Positions 5,835 to 13,217 of a stretch of 15,912 nt of DNA are shown piece by piece (position 1 is the stretch's first letter; every line of letters starts with the position of its first letter). The DNA comes from Oscillibacter sp. (GTDB lineage: Bacteria > Bacillota > Clostridia > Oscillospirales > Oscillospiraceae): NCBI GenBank assembly GCA_009773995.1, contig VSMY01000064.1, forward strand, positions 1 through 15,912, in the 5' to 3' direction. A program made the translations under genes and the position numbers. The notes beneath the pieces are model-generated. The model did no database searches, had not been told where the DNA came from, and saw only the letters and a program-made list of their open reading frames with translations.

Positions 5835-6443
5835 TCAGGTCTCCGGCTCCTCCGGATCCAGAAGCCGCATCATAGACACCTCGTAGGCCGTCCGCTCCTC
5901 CGTCTCCCCGGACTCCAGGGTCTTGTGGTATGTACGGCTCTGGACCCGGCCCTCCAGGGCCAGGGGGTCCCCCACCCGGAGGCGGCTGGCCTTCACCGCC
6001 AGCTGGCCCCAGGCGATGACCGGCAGGTAGTCCGCCCGCCCGTAGCGCCGGGGAACGGCCAGCATCAGATCGCAGATGCTCCGGCCCAGGGGGGTCCGGC
6101 GGAAGATGGGGGGCTTGCACAGCGCGCCGGAGAGGGCGATCTGGTTCTGGGGCTCGTCCAGTCCCGGCTGGAGCTCCTGGGCGTAGACCGTCAGCACCAG
6201 GCGGCTGCCCACGCCGCTGCGGTTGTTGAAGGAGCGGAGCTGCCCCCGGACCCGGAGGAGCCGCCCCTGGGCCGCCTGGGCCGCCAGGCCCCCAGGCAGC
6301 AGCACCGGAAGCAGGTCCACCTGGCCGCTGAGCCGGGGAACCTGGAGATACAAGCGGTAGAACTGCGCCCCGTGGTTCTCGTGGGACCACTCCGGCTCCC
6401 CCTGGGCCACGCCCTCCAGCAGCACTTCATTTTTCGTCGTCAT
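5835..6443 (-). CDS. Single-stranded DNA-binding protein with two OB-fold domains (202 aa)
   Basis: Two tandem SSB-type OB folds are visible. The first (about residues 5-92) has NEVLLEGVAQGEPEWSHENH and VRGQLRSFNN; the second (about 99-196) is closer to canonical SSB: NQIALSGALCKPPIFRRTPLG, then LAVPRRYGRADYLPVIAWGQ and LEGRVQSRTYH. The usual acidic SSB tail with its DDDIPF-like tip is absent; the protein ends LLDPEEPET. It should bind single-stranded DNA, perhaps as an accessory SSB rather than the replicative one, since it lacks the tail that recruits partners. ATG at 6443 is chosen because GAGAGGTGG lies just upstream; the ATG at 6473 falls in the likely promoter. It is convergent with hppA and follows a terminator. 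Confidence 0.85.
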   Translation of the reverse strand: MTTKNEVLLEGVAQGEPEWSHENHGAQFYRLYLQVPRLSGQVDLLPVLLPGGLAAQAAQGRLLRVRGQLRSFNNRSGVGSRLVLTVYAQELQPGLDEPQNQIALSGALCKPPIFRRTPLGRSICDLMLAVPRRYGRADYLPVIAWGQLAVKASRLRVGDPLALEGRVQSRTYHKTLESGETEERTAYEVSMMRLLDPEEPET

Positions 6444-6467
6444 GTTGTCCACCTCTCGGTCGTGATA

Positions 6468-6482
6468 CCGCATTGTATGCGG
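6468..6482 (-). promoter_or_regulatory. Dyad overlapping a possible -10 of the SSB gene
   Basis: Perfect dyad CCGCAT-TGT-ATGCGG. Read on the minus strand it contains TACAAT (6477-6472), a plausible -10; no good -35 is seen. It lies about 25 bp upstream of the SSB start and just after the preceding gene's terminator, where a promoter is needed. Confidence 0.4.
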
Positions 6483-6503
6483 AGGAGGGGACGGATAGAA
6501 CCG

Positions 6504-6533
6504 AAAAAGAGGCGCGGCTGAACGCCGCGCCTC
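6504..6533 (-). terminator. Rho-independent terminator of the DUF362 gene
   Basis: On the minus strand the stem GAGGCGCGGC / GCCGCGCCTC (6533-6524 and 6518-6509) with a 5-nt loop is followed by TTTTT (6508-6504). It begins about 15 nt after the stop codon. Confidence 0.88.
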
Positions 6534-6547
6534 TCCCTGTGAGACTG

Positions 6548-7669
6548 TTAGATTTTGATAAGCTCATACTTCCGGGACCCAAGCCCCAGCTTCTCCGCGT
6601 GCTCCAGGCAGGACTGCCAGTGGGTATCCGGATGGGCCGCCTGGAAGACGTCCCCGCAGTTACAGTCGAAGCCCTCGTCAAACAGCACGGAGCCCGGCAT
6701 CGGGGGCTGAGAGACCACCGCGTCGGCGCAGGCCTGATCCAGGGCCACCGGGTCGAAGGAGGCGAACATGCCCACGTCCGCCGCGATGGGCACGTCGTTC
6801 TCCCCGTGGCAGTCGCAGTTGGGGGAGATATCCAGCACCAGGGACACGTGGAAGCAGGGCCGCCCGTCCACCACGGCCTTGGTGTACTCGGCGATTTTCT
6901 TGTTCAGGATGGTGGGGGCCTCGTCGTAGAGGCAGTCGATGGCGTCCTTGGGGCAGACCGCCAGGCACCGGCCGCAGCCCACGCACTTGTCCGTGTCGAT
7001 GGAGGCCTTGCCGTCGGGGCCGAACTGGGGCGCGCCGTGGGCGCAGATTTTGGCGCAGGCCCGGCAGCCGATGCACTTTTTCTCCTTCACAAAGGGCTTG
7101 CCGGAGTTGTGCTGCTCCATCTTCCCCGCCCGGGAACCGCAGCCCATGCCGATGTTTTTCAGGGCCCCGCCCATGCCGGCCTGCTCGTGGCCCTTGAAGT
7201 GGGTGAGGCTGACGAACACGTCCGCGTCCATGACGGCCCGGCCGATTTTGGCCTCCTTCACGTACTCGCCGCCCTCCACGGGGACGGAGACCTCGTCCGT
7301 TCCTTTCAGCCCGTCGGCGATGAGAACGGGGCAGCCGGTGGAATAGGGGGTGAAACCGTTGACATAGGCGGACTCCAGGTGATCCAGGGCGTTCTTCCGC
7401 CCGCCCACGTACAGGGTGTTGCAGTCCGTCAGGAAGGGCTTGCCTCCCTGGGACTTAACGAGGTCCGCCACGGCCCGGGCCCAGTTGGGCCGGAGATAGG
7501 CCAGGTTCCCCGGCTCGCCGAAGTGCATTTTAATCGCGACGAATTTGTCCTCCATGTCGATCTCGCCGAACCCGGCGGTCATCATCAGCCGGGCCAGCTT
7601 CTGGGGCAGGTTCTCCCGCCAGCTGGGGCAGCGGAAGTCCGCAAAATAGACCTTGGACGTTTCAGCCAT
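6548..7669 (-). CDS. DUF362 domain protein with two [4Fe-4S] ferredoxin motifs (373 aa)
   Basis: Predicted cytoplasmic iron-sulfur protein. The N-terminal DUF362 part (about residues 1-190) contains FVAIKMHFGEPGN, TDCNTLY and the SLTHFKGHEQAGMGGALKN block typical of the family. Two [4Fe-4S] motifs follow: C199, C202, C205, C209 and C229, C232, C235, C239. The C-terminal part has further conserved cysteines in PNCDCHGEND (C285, C287) and FDCNCGD (C336, C338). The reaction is unknown; these proteins are taken to be electron carriers or oxidoreductase partners. Two in-frame starts compete, ATG at 7675 and ATG at 7669; AAGGAG is 4 nt from the first and 10 nt from the second, and the second is used here. 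Its promoter has MerR-family architecture, so it is probably an inducible gene. Confidence 0.92.
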   Translation of the reverse strand: MAETSKVYFADFRCPSWRENLPQKLARLMMTAGFGEIDMEDKFVAIKMHFGEPGNLAYLRPNWARAVADLVKSQGGKPFLTDCNTLYVGGRKNALDHLESAYVNGFTPYSTGCPVLIADGLKGTDEVSVPVEGGEYVKEAKIGRAVMDADVFVSLTHFKGHEQAGMGGALKNIGMGCGSRAGKMEQHNSGKPFVKEKKCIGCRACAKICAHGAPQFGPDGKASIDTDKCVGCGRCLAVCPKDAIDCLYDEAPTILNKKIAEYTKAVVDGRPCFHVSLVLDISPNCDCHGENDVPIAADVGMFASFDPVALDQACADAVVSQPPMPGSVLFDEGFDCNCGDVFQAAHPDTHWQSCLEHAEKLGLGSRKYELIKI

Positions 7670-7730
7670 GATCATCGTTCTCCTTTTCCAGTTGTATTTT
7701 GGGTTCAAATAACCGGTTCGTTTGGCAAAC

Positions 7731-7761
7731 AGTGTATCACATGGAGTACGGTCCATGTCAA
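7731..7761 (-). promoter_or_regulatory. MerR-family-type promoter with 19-bp spacer and internal dyad
   Basis: On the minus strand TTGACA (7761-7756) and TACACT (7736-7731) are separated by 19 nt instead of 17. Within this lies the perfect dyad ACATGGA-6 nt-TCCATGT (7758-7739). An over-long spacer filled by an inverted repeat is the hallmark of promoters that MerR-family activators untwist. It faces the DUF362 gene; transcription would start near 7725. No MerR-family gene lies in the window, so the regulator would act from elsewhere. Confidence 0.8.
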
Positions 7762-7809
7762 GTCCTTTCCGTCCTTTGGGGCCGGAATGTAAAAAAAGCG
7801 TTTTGGCGG

Positions 7810-7853
7810 TTGTATTCACCGGCCGCTTGTGCTAAACTATAACGGATTATAAT
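7810..7853 (+). promoter_or_regulatory. Promoter region of ddl
   Basis: Two overlapping possibilities: TTGTAT (7810-7815), 17 nt, extended -10 TGCTAAACT (7830-7838); or TTGTGC (7827-7832), 15 nt, TATAAT (7848-7853). The first has the better spacing, the second the better -10. Confidence 0.5.
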
Positions 7854-7888
7854 AAGATGAAAATAATACCATTGCTGGAGGATATCGC

Positions 7889-8941
7889 ATGAAGATCGTC
7901 GTACTGGCCGGGGGCCTCTCCACCGAGCGGGCCGTCTCCCTGGTGACGGGCACCGGCATCTGCCGCTGCCTGCGCCAGCGGGGCCACCGGGCCATTCTGG
8001 TAGATTTGTTTTTGGGGCTGGAGGAGCTCCCGGCGGACCCGGAAACCCTTTTCGACGCGGAGGACGGCCTGTGCCCCGACGCGAAAATCGAAACCACGGC
8101 CCCGGACCTGGAGGCCGTCCGGAGGAGCCGGAGGGACCAAAGCCCCCGAATCCTCGGGCCGGGCGTGCTGGAGCTGTGCCGGCTGGCGGACGTCGTGTTC
8201 CTGGGCCTCCACGGCCGGGACGGGGAGGACGGCAGGGTCCAGGCCGCCCTGGAGCTGCTGGGGGTGCCCTACACCGGGTCCGGGTATTTGGCCTCCGGCG
8301 TGGCCATGGACAAGGCGGTGGCAAAACGGGTCATGACGGCCGAGGGCATTCCCACGCCGAAGTGGGGCGTGCTGGAATACCGGCAGTCGGACGCCTGCCG
8401 CCTGGCGCAGGAGCTGCCCATGCCCTGCGTGGTGAAGTCCACCACCGGCGGGTCCTCCCTGGGGGTCTTCCTGCCGGAGAACCGGGGCGAACTGATGGAC
8501 GCGCTGATAAACGTCCGGCAGTTCGGCGCAGAGATCATCTGGGAAGAGCGGATTTATGGCCGGGAGCTGACGGTGGCGGTCCTGGGAGACCGGGCCCTGC
8601 CCGCCGTGGAGACCACCCCCGCCGGGAAGGACTTCGACTACGCCGCCAAGTACCAGAAGGGCGGCGCAAAGGAGGTCTGCCCCGCTCCCCTGACCGAGGC
8701 GGAGGCCGCCGCCGCCGGGGAACTGGCCCTCCGGGTCCACAAGGCCCTGGGGCTCCAGGTGTACTCCCGGACGGACATGATTCTGGACAAAGACGGGAAG
8801 CTCTGGTGTCTGGAGGCCAACTCCCTGCCGGGGATGACCCCCACCAGCTTCGTCCCTCAGGAGGCCGCCGCCGCCGGCATGAGCTACGGCGATCTCTGCG
8901 AGGAGATCGTGCGGCTGTCCCTGGACATCAAGCGCCGCTGA
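7889..8941 (+). CDS. ddl: D-alanine--D-alanine ligase (350 aa)
   Basis: Joins two D-alanines using ATP to make the dipeptide that ends the peptidoglycan stem peptide. It is an ATP-grasp enzyme. The N-terminal domain carries GGLSTERAVSL with Glu13, which contacts the first D-Ala; the central domain has VVKSTTGGSSLGV around residues 184-196; the metal ligands are D296 (SRTDM), E309 and N311 (LEANSLPGM, with the end-loop S-L-P-G-M). FDYAAKY at 249-255 keeps the Tyr (251) of ordinary D-Ala-D-Ala ligases, rather than the pattern of D-Ala-D-lactate VanA-type enzymes. GGAGG lies 8 nt before the ATG. It precedes murF, whose product uses the dipeptide. Confidence 0.96.
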   Translation: MKIVVLAGGLSTERAVSLVTGTGICRCLRQRGHRAILVDLFLGLEELPADPETLFDAEDGLCPDAKIETTAPDLEAVRRSRRDQSPRILGPGVLELCRLADVVFLGLHGRDGEDGRVQAALELLGVPYTGSGYLASGVAMDKAVAKRVMTAEGIPTPKWGVLEYRQSDACRLAQELPMPCVVKSTTGGSSLGVFLPENRGELMDALINVRQFGAEIIWEERIYGRELTVAVLGDRALPAVETTPAGKDFDYAAKYQKGGAKEVCPAPLTEAEAAAAGELALRVHKALGLQVYSRTDMILDKDGKLWCLEANSLPGMTPTSFVPQEAAAAGMSYGDLCEEIVRLSLDIKRR

Positions 8942-9021
8942 GCCGCTTTTCCGGAAAGACGGCAACGTCATTTGATTTTATAGCGGCAGACGATTGTACA
9001 TACCATTTTAAAGAAAGAAAG

Positions 9022-9039
9022 CGCGCCCCTCGGGGCGCG
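9022..9039 (+). promoter_or_regulatory. GC hairpin just upstream of the murF ribosome binding site
   Basis: CGCGCCCC (9022-9029) and GGGGCGCG (9032-9039) form a perfect dyad, folding as 7 pairs with a CTCG loop. Its right arm ends 2 nt before the GGAGG of murF, so pairing could influence access to the SD. It lacks a T-run on the plus strand, so it is not a terminator of ddl. Confidence 0.45.
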
Positions 9040-9053
9040 GGGAGGACGATGGA

Positions 9054-10430
9054 ATGGAGCCCATGACTGCCCGTCAGATCGCCGCCGCCGTGGACGGCGT
9101 GTGGCTGAACCCCGGAGAGAACGTCCCCGCGGTCACCGCGGTCTGTACCGACAGCCGTAAGCTGACGCCGGGCTGCCTCTTTCTGCCCTGGGTGGGAGAA
9201 CGGTTCGACGGACACGATTTTATCGACGCGGCCCTGGACGCCGGCGCGGCGGGGTGCCTTTGCGCCCGTGCGCCGGAGAAGCTCCGGGAGGACAAATTTT
9301 ACATCCAGGTCCCGGACACCCGGCTGGCCCTCCGGGCCCTGGCCTCCGCCTACCGGGACCGGTTTTCCATCCCGGTGATTCAAATTACCGGCAGCGTGGG
9401 AAAAACCACCACCAAGGAGATGATCGCCGCCGTCCTGGGGGCGAAGTTCCAGGTCTGGAAGACCCCGGAGAATTACAACAACGACGTGGGGACTCCCCTC
9501 ACCCTGCTGGGCCTGGCCCAGGAGCACGAGGCGGCGGTCATTGAGACCGGCATGAACCACTTCGGGGAAATCGAATACCTGACGGAAATGGTGAAGCCGG
9601 ATATCGCCGTCATCTCCAACATCGGAGACGCCCACATTGAGTATCTGGGAAGCCGGCAGGGCATTTTAAAGGCCAAGTGCGAAATTTTCACCCACCTGAA
9701 AAAAGACGGCCTGGCCATCCTGAACGGGGACGACGCCCTGCTGGACACCGTGGCGGTCCCCTTCCGGACCGTGCGCTGCGGCAAGTCGGAGCACTGCCAG
9801 GCCCGGATCACCGAAATCGCCGACCACGGCGTGGAAGGCATCCGCTGCACCGTCGTCACGGAGAAGGACCGCTATCCCCTGAGCATCCCCGCCCCTGGAG
9901 AGCACATGGCCTACGCCGCCGCCATCGCCGCGGCGGTGGGAGAGGCCCTGGGATTAAGCCGGGAGGAGATCGCCCGGGGCGCGGCCTCCTACGTCCCGGC
10001 GGGAAGCCGCATGCGGGTCCTCCGTCTGCCGGACCGGCGGATGATCCTGGACGACTGCTACAACGCCAACCCCCAGTCCGTGGCGGCGGCGCTGGAGATT
10101 CTGGCCCGGACGGATTGCGACAAGCGGGTGGCCGTTCTGGGCGATATGGGAGAGCTGGGGGCCATCGGAAACCGGGCCCACTTCAACATGGGGGCCCTGG
10201 CCGCCATGCTGGGCGTCGACCTGGTGTTCGCCGTCGGCAGCGGGGAGCTGGCGGGCAAGATCGCCGACGGCGTGGCCCTCAGCGGCGGGTCCGTGCTGTA
10301 CTTCCCCACCAAGGAGGAGGCCCTGCCGGAGCTCCGGCGGCAGCTGGGGCCGGGGACCATCGTGCTGGTAAAGGCGTCCCACGCCATGAAATTCGGCTGG
10401 CTGGTGGAGCAATTAACAATGGACAATTAA
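9054..10430 (+). CDS. murF: UDP-N-acetylmuramoyl-tripeptide--D-alanyl-D-alanine ligase (458 aa)
   Basis: Adds D-Ala-D-Ala to UDP-MurNAc-tripeptide, the last cytoplasmic step before lipid I. The Mur ligase three-domain layout is clear: an N-terminal substrate domain, the P-loop ITGSVGKTTTKEM (111-123), YNNDVGTPLTLLG (141-153), the ETGMNHFGEI block (164-173), GDAHIEYLG, and the KAKCEIF segment (206-212) with the likely carbamylated lysine. The C-terminal domain has LDDCYNANPQS (332-342) and VLGDMGELG. Start ATG at 9054 has GGAGG 8 nt upstream. It lies 112 bp after ddl, with no clear terminator between, so they may be cotranscribed. The final residues QLTMDN and the stop codon come from a repeat element lying across the gene end, but total length remains normal. 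Confidence 0.96.
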   Translation: MEPMTARQIAAAVDGVWLNPGENVPAVTAVCTDSRKLTPGCLFLPWVGERFDGHDFIDAALDAGAAGCLCARAPEKLREDKFYIQVPDTRLALRALASAYRDRFSIPVIQITGSVGKTTTKEMIAAVLGAKFQVWKTPENYNNDVGTPLTLLGLAQEHEAAVIETGMNHFGEIEYLTEMVKPDIAVISNIGDAHIEYLGSRQGILKAKCEIFTHLKKDGLAILNGDDALLDTVAVPFRTVRCGKSEHCQARITEIADHGVEGIRCTVVTEKDRYPLSIPAPGEHMAYAAAIAAAVGEALGLSREEIARGAASYVPAGSRMRVLRLPDRRMILDDCYNANPQSVAAALEILARTDCDKRVAVLGDMGELGAIGNRAHFNMGALAAMLGVDLVFAVGSGELAGKIADGVALSGGSVLYFPTKEEALPELRRQLGPGTIVLVKASHAMKFGWLVEQLTMDN

Positions 10431-10520
10431 CAATGGATAATGGGAGGGCGCGGGGGCCGGAGCGCCGGTTCCCCGTTACGCCTCATTGTCAATTTTCAAT
10501 TGTCCACTATCCATTATCAA
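10411..10520. repeat. REP/MITE-like hairpin element at the murF 3' end
   Basis: The left arm contains AATTAACAATGGA twice in tandem (10411-10423 and 10425-10437). The arm at 10421-10447 is nearly complementary to 10481-10505 (about 20 of 25 positions). The inside is a GC-rich nested hairpin: GCG, CGGGG and CCGG (10448-10460) pairing with CCGG, CCCCG and CGC (10465-10481). AT-rich flanks of the CAATTAACAATGGA type with a variable centre are characteristic of small dispersed palindromic elements. It supplies the murF stop codon and separates murF from the ABC-F gene. Confidence 0.75.
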
Positions 10521-10539
10521 CGTTCAAAGGGTTTCGTTT

Positions 10540-12438
10540 ATGATTGAGATACAGATCAACTCCCTGGTCAAGTCCTTCGAGGTGGGGCGCAACGTCCTGG
10601 ACGGCCTGGCCTTCCAGATTGACCAGGGGGAGCGGGTGGGCCTGCTGGGCCGGAACGGCGCGGGCAAAACCACCCTGTTTCGCATATTGACGGGAGAGCT
10701 GGACCACGACGAGGGCCAGGTCTCCATCGCCGACCGCCGCCGGCTGGGCCTCATCTCCCAGATCCCCGTCTACCCGGCGGGGTACACTGTGGAAGACGTG
10801 CTCCGCTCCGCCTTCCAGCGCCTGGAGAGCCTGGCGCGGGAGATGGAGGCCCTGGAGGGCCGCATGGCGGCGGGGGAAACCGACCCGGCGCTGCTGCGGC
10901 GCTACGGGTCCCTGGCCGAGCGGTTCGAGGTCTTCGGGGGCTACGACACCGACGTGGCGGTGAATAAAATCGCCAATGGCCTCTCCATCTCCCCGGAGCA
11001 GCGGGAGCAGCTGTTCGACAGCCTCTCCGGCGGGGAGAAGACACGGGTGAACCTGGGCCGCCTCATCCTGGAGGACACGGACATCCTGCTCCTGGACGAG
11101 CCCACAAACCACCTGGATCTCCACGCCACAGAGTGGCTGGAGGAATATATCCGGGGCTTCCGGGGCACGGTGCTGGCCATCTCCCACGACCGTTACTTCC
11201 TGGATCGGGTGGTCACCCGGGTCATTGAGATCGAGGACGGCAAAGCGGAATTCTACAGCGGGAACTACAGCTTTTACGCCGTGGAGAAGGAGCGCCGCTA
11301 TCAGGAGCGGCTGAAGCAGTACCAAAAGGAACAGGCGAAAATCCAGCAGCTGGAAAAGGCGGCGGAGCAGCTGCGGGTCTGGGCCTTCATGGGCATGGAC
11401 AAGACCTATCGCCGGGCGGTGAACATCGAGCGGCGCATCGAGCGGATGCGCACCACCGAGAGGCCCACCAAGGCCCGGAAGATGGACGCCCGGTTTTCCA
11501 CCGCCGAGTTCCACGGGGACGAGATGCTGGGCATCCGGAACGTGGCCAAGTCCTACGGGGACAAGCACTTGTTTGACAACATTACCTTAAAGGCAGAGGG
11601 GGGCGAGCGCATCGCCCTCATCGGGGACAACGGGACGGGAAAATCCACCCTCATCAAGATGATCATGGGAGAGCTGTACCCCGACGAGGGCCGCATTAAG
11701 CTGGGGCCCCAGGCCAAGCCCGCCTACCTGCCCCAAATCATCCGCTTCGATCACCCGGATTGGAATCTGGTGGAGAACATGATGGCCTCCAAACGGGGCC
11801 TGTCCGCCCAGAGCGCCCGGAACCGCCTGGCGGCCTACGACTTCCGGGGAGAAGACGTGTTCAAGCCCGTGTCGGTGCTCTCCGGCGGGGAGCAGAGCCG
11901 CCTACGGCTGTGCATGCTGATGGACGGGGAGGTCAACTTCCTCATCCTGGACGAGCCCACCAACCACCTGGACATCGCCTCCAGGGAGTGGATCGAGGAG
12001 GCGGTGGAGTCCTATGACGGGACGCTGCTCTTCGTCAGCCACGACCGCTATTTCATCAACCGCTTCGCCACCCGGATCTGGGAGCTGGCGGACGGGACGA
12101 TTACGGACTACCCCTGCGGCTTTACCCAGTACCGGCAGATGAAGGCCCAGGAGGAAGCGGCGAAAATCGAGCCGCCGAAGCCCGCCAAGGAAAAAGCCGA
12201 GCGCCCCGTCCGGGGAAACCGGGCCCAGCAGAACGCCCGGCGCCAGCTGACCATCTGCGAGCGGGACATCGCCAGGGCGGAGGAACGGATCGCCGCCCTG
12301 GAGGCGGACATGGAGGCCGCCGCCTGCGACTACGAGAAGCTGACGGAGCTGACGGCGGAGCGGGAGGCGGTCCAGGGAGAACTGGACGCCCTCTATGAGA
12401 AATGGGAGCGGCTCAGCGAGGAGGCCGGAGAGGCATGA
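10540..12438 (+). CDS. ABC-F family ATPase, ribosome-associated type (632 aa)
   Basis: Soluble protein with two ABC ATPase domains and no membrane segments; ABC-F proteins act on the ribosome near the E site and relieve stalls, and some protect against antibiotics. First ABC: Walker A GRNGAGKTT (37-45), LSGGE (162-166), DEPTNHLD (186-193). The charged helical linker (about 245-320) is the part that contacts P-site tRNA. Second ABC: GDNGTGKST (362-370), LSGGEQ (447-452), DEPTNHLD (471-478). A charged, coiled-coil-prone C-terminal extension follows (about 540-632). The whole resembles YdiF-type members rather than dedicated resistance factors, but specificity cannot be read from sequence alone. 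Start ATG at 10540 with AAAGGG 8 nt before is used; longer frames would translate the upstream repeat element. Its stop overlaps the next start (ATGA). Confidence 0.95.
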   Translation: MIEIQINSLVKSFEVGRNVLDGLAFQIDQGERVGLLGRNGAGKTTLFRILTGELDHDEGQVSIADRRRLGLISQIPVYPAGYTVEDVLRSAFQRLESLAREMEALEGRMAAGETDPALLRRYGSLAERFEVFGGYDTDVAVNKIANGLSISPEQREQLFDSLSGGEKTRVNLGRLILEDTDILLLDEPTNHLDLHATEWLEEYIRGFRGTVLAISHDRYFLDRVVTRVIEIEDGKAEFYSGNYSFYAVEKERRYQERLKQYQKEQAKIQQLEKAAEQLRVWAFMGMDKTYRRAVNIERRIERMRTTERPTKARKMDARFSTAEFHGDEMLGIRNVAKSYGDKHLFDNITLKAEGGERIALIGDNGTGKSTLIKMIMGELYPDEGRIKLGPQAKPAYLPQIIRFDHPDWNLVENMMASKRGLSAQSARNRLAAYDFRGEDVFKPVSVLSGGEQSRLRLCMLMDGEVNFLILDEPTNHLDIASREWIEEAVESYDGTLLFVSHDRYFINRFATRIWELADGTITDYPCGFTQYRQMKAQEEAAKIEPPKPAKEKAERPVRGNRAQQNARRQLTICERDIARAEERIAALEADMEAAACDYEKLTELTAEREAVQGELDALYEKWERLSEEAGEA

Positions 12439-13196
12439 CGGCAAAAAAGCTTTGCCGGATCGGCCGGCCGGCCCTGGCCTGTGCGGGCCTGGCTCTGGTG
12501 GTGATTCCCAACGGGTTGAAATTCACCGGGTACTTCCTTTTGGGCTGCCTGGCAATTTGGTATTGCGGGATGTATCTTCATCGCTGGGGGAAGCAGTCCC
12601 AAACGGGAAAGATTTGTTACCGCGTTTTTCTTGTAGGCTTGAGTCTTGGCGTCGTGGGCCTGGCGGGCATCGAGGCCGCCATTGTCTTCCGGGGGGAGGC
12701 GGACAACTCCAGCCTTCCCGCGGACGCGGTCATCGTCCTGGGAGCCGGGGTCAACGGCGAGACCCCCTCGGCGGCCCTTTGGAGCCGGATTCGGGCGGCG
12801 GAGGCTTACCTGGAGAAGCACCCGGATATCCCGGTGGTCCTCTCCGGCGGTCAGGGGCCCGGAGAGGCCGTCTCCGAGGCGGAGGCCATGCGCAGGGCGC
12901 TCTGGGGAGAGGACGACGCGGAAAACGCCCGCTTTCTCCTGGAGGACCGGTCCGTCAACACGGCCCAAAACTTCCGGTTCTCCAAGGCGCTGCTGGAGGA
13001 AAACGGCCTGGACACGGAGACGGCCTCCGTCGCCGTAGTAACCAACGACTTCCACTGCTTCCGGGCCCATATGATTGCCCGGAAGCAGGGCTTGAACATC
13101 GTCGACATTCCGGCGGAGCTGCCCTGGTGGTGGCTCACCGCCAACTACTATTTGAGAGAGTCCTTCGCCGTAGTGAAGACGGCCCTCTTCGACTGA
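12435..13196 (+). CDS. YdcF/DUF218 family membrane protein (253 aa)
   Basis: Belongs to the DUF218 (YdcF, SanA/ElyC-like) family, associated with envelope functions though the reaction is not established. There are two or three N-terminal hydrophobic segments (about residues 12-48 and 63-85), then a soluble domain: ADAVIVLGAGVNGETPS (97-112), VVLSGGQGPGEAVSEAEAM (134-152), EDRSVNTAQN (170-179, the family's acidic/NT.N motif) and VVTNDFHCFRA (201-211). All are in the expected order. ATG at 12435 overlaps the ABC-F stop codon by 4 nt, which indicates coupled translation; GGAGAGG lies just upstream. Confidence 0.9.
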   Translation: MTAKKLCRIGRPALACAGLALVVIPNGLKFTGYFLLGCLAIWYCGMYLHRWGKQSQTGKICYRVFLVGLSLGVVGLAGIEAAIVFRGEADNSSLPADAVIVLGAGVNGETPSAALWSRIRAAEAYLEKHPDIPVVLSGGQGPGEAVSEAEAMRRALWGEDDAENARFLLEDRSVNTAQNFRFSKALLEENGLDTETASVAVVTNDFHCFRAHMIARKQGLNIVDIPAELPWWWLTANYYLRESFAVVKTALFD

Positions 13197-13217
13197 ACCA
13201 AAGGAGATGAACGCCAA

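Noticed and set aside
6473..7792. A 439-codon plus-strand open frame opposite the DUF362 gene
   Set aside because: It is antisense to a gene with intact iron-sulfur motifs and runs through its terminator and promoter; no domain is recognisable.
7889..8941. Glycopeptide-resistance (VanA-type D-Ala-D-Lac) ligase
   Set aside because: The FDYAAKY segment keeps the tyrosine of ordinary D-Ala-D-Ala ligases, there are no vanH/vanX neighbours, and murF follows as in housekeeping loci.
9022..9039. Terminator between ddl and murF
   Set aside because: The hairpin is followed by GGAGG, not a T-run, on the plus strand; T-rich sequence occurs only on the strand carrying no gene here.
10507..11568. A 353-codon minus-strand open frame opposite the ABC-F gene
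   Set aside because: It is a GC-rich shadow of the ABC-F coding frame, has no ribosome binding site and runs into the repeat element.
10540..12438. Dedicated antibiotic-resistance ABC-F gene
   Set aside because: The gene sits in a conserved-looking operon with prfA and sua5, has neighbour-like codon use and a C-terminal extension seen in housekeeping members; nothing suggests transfer.
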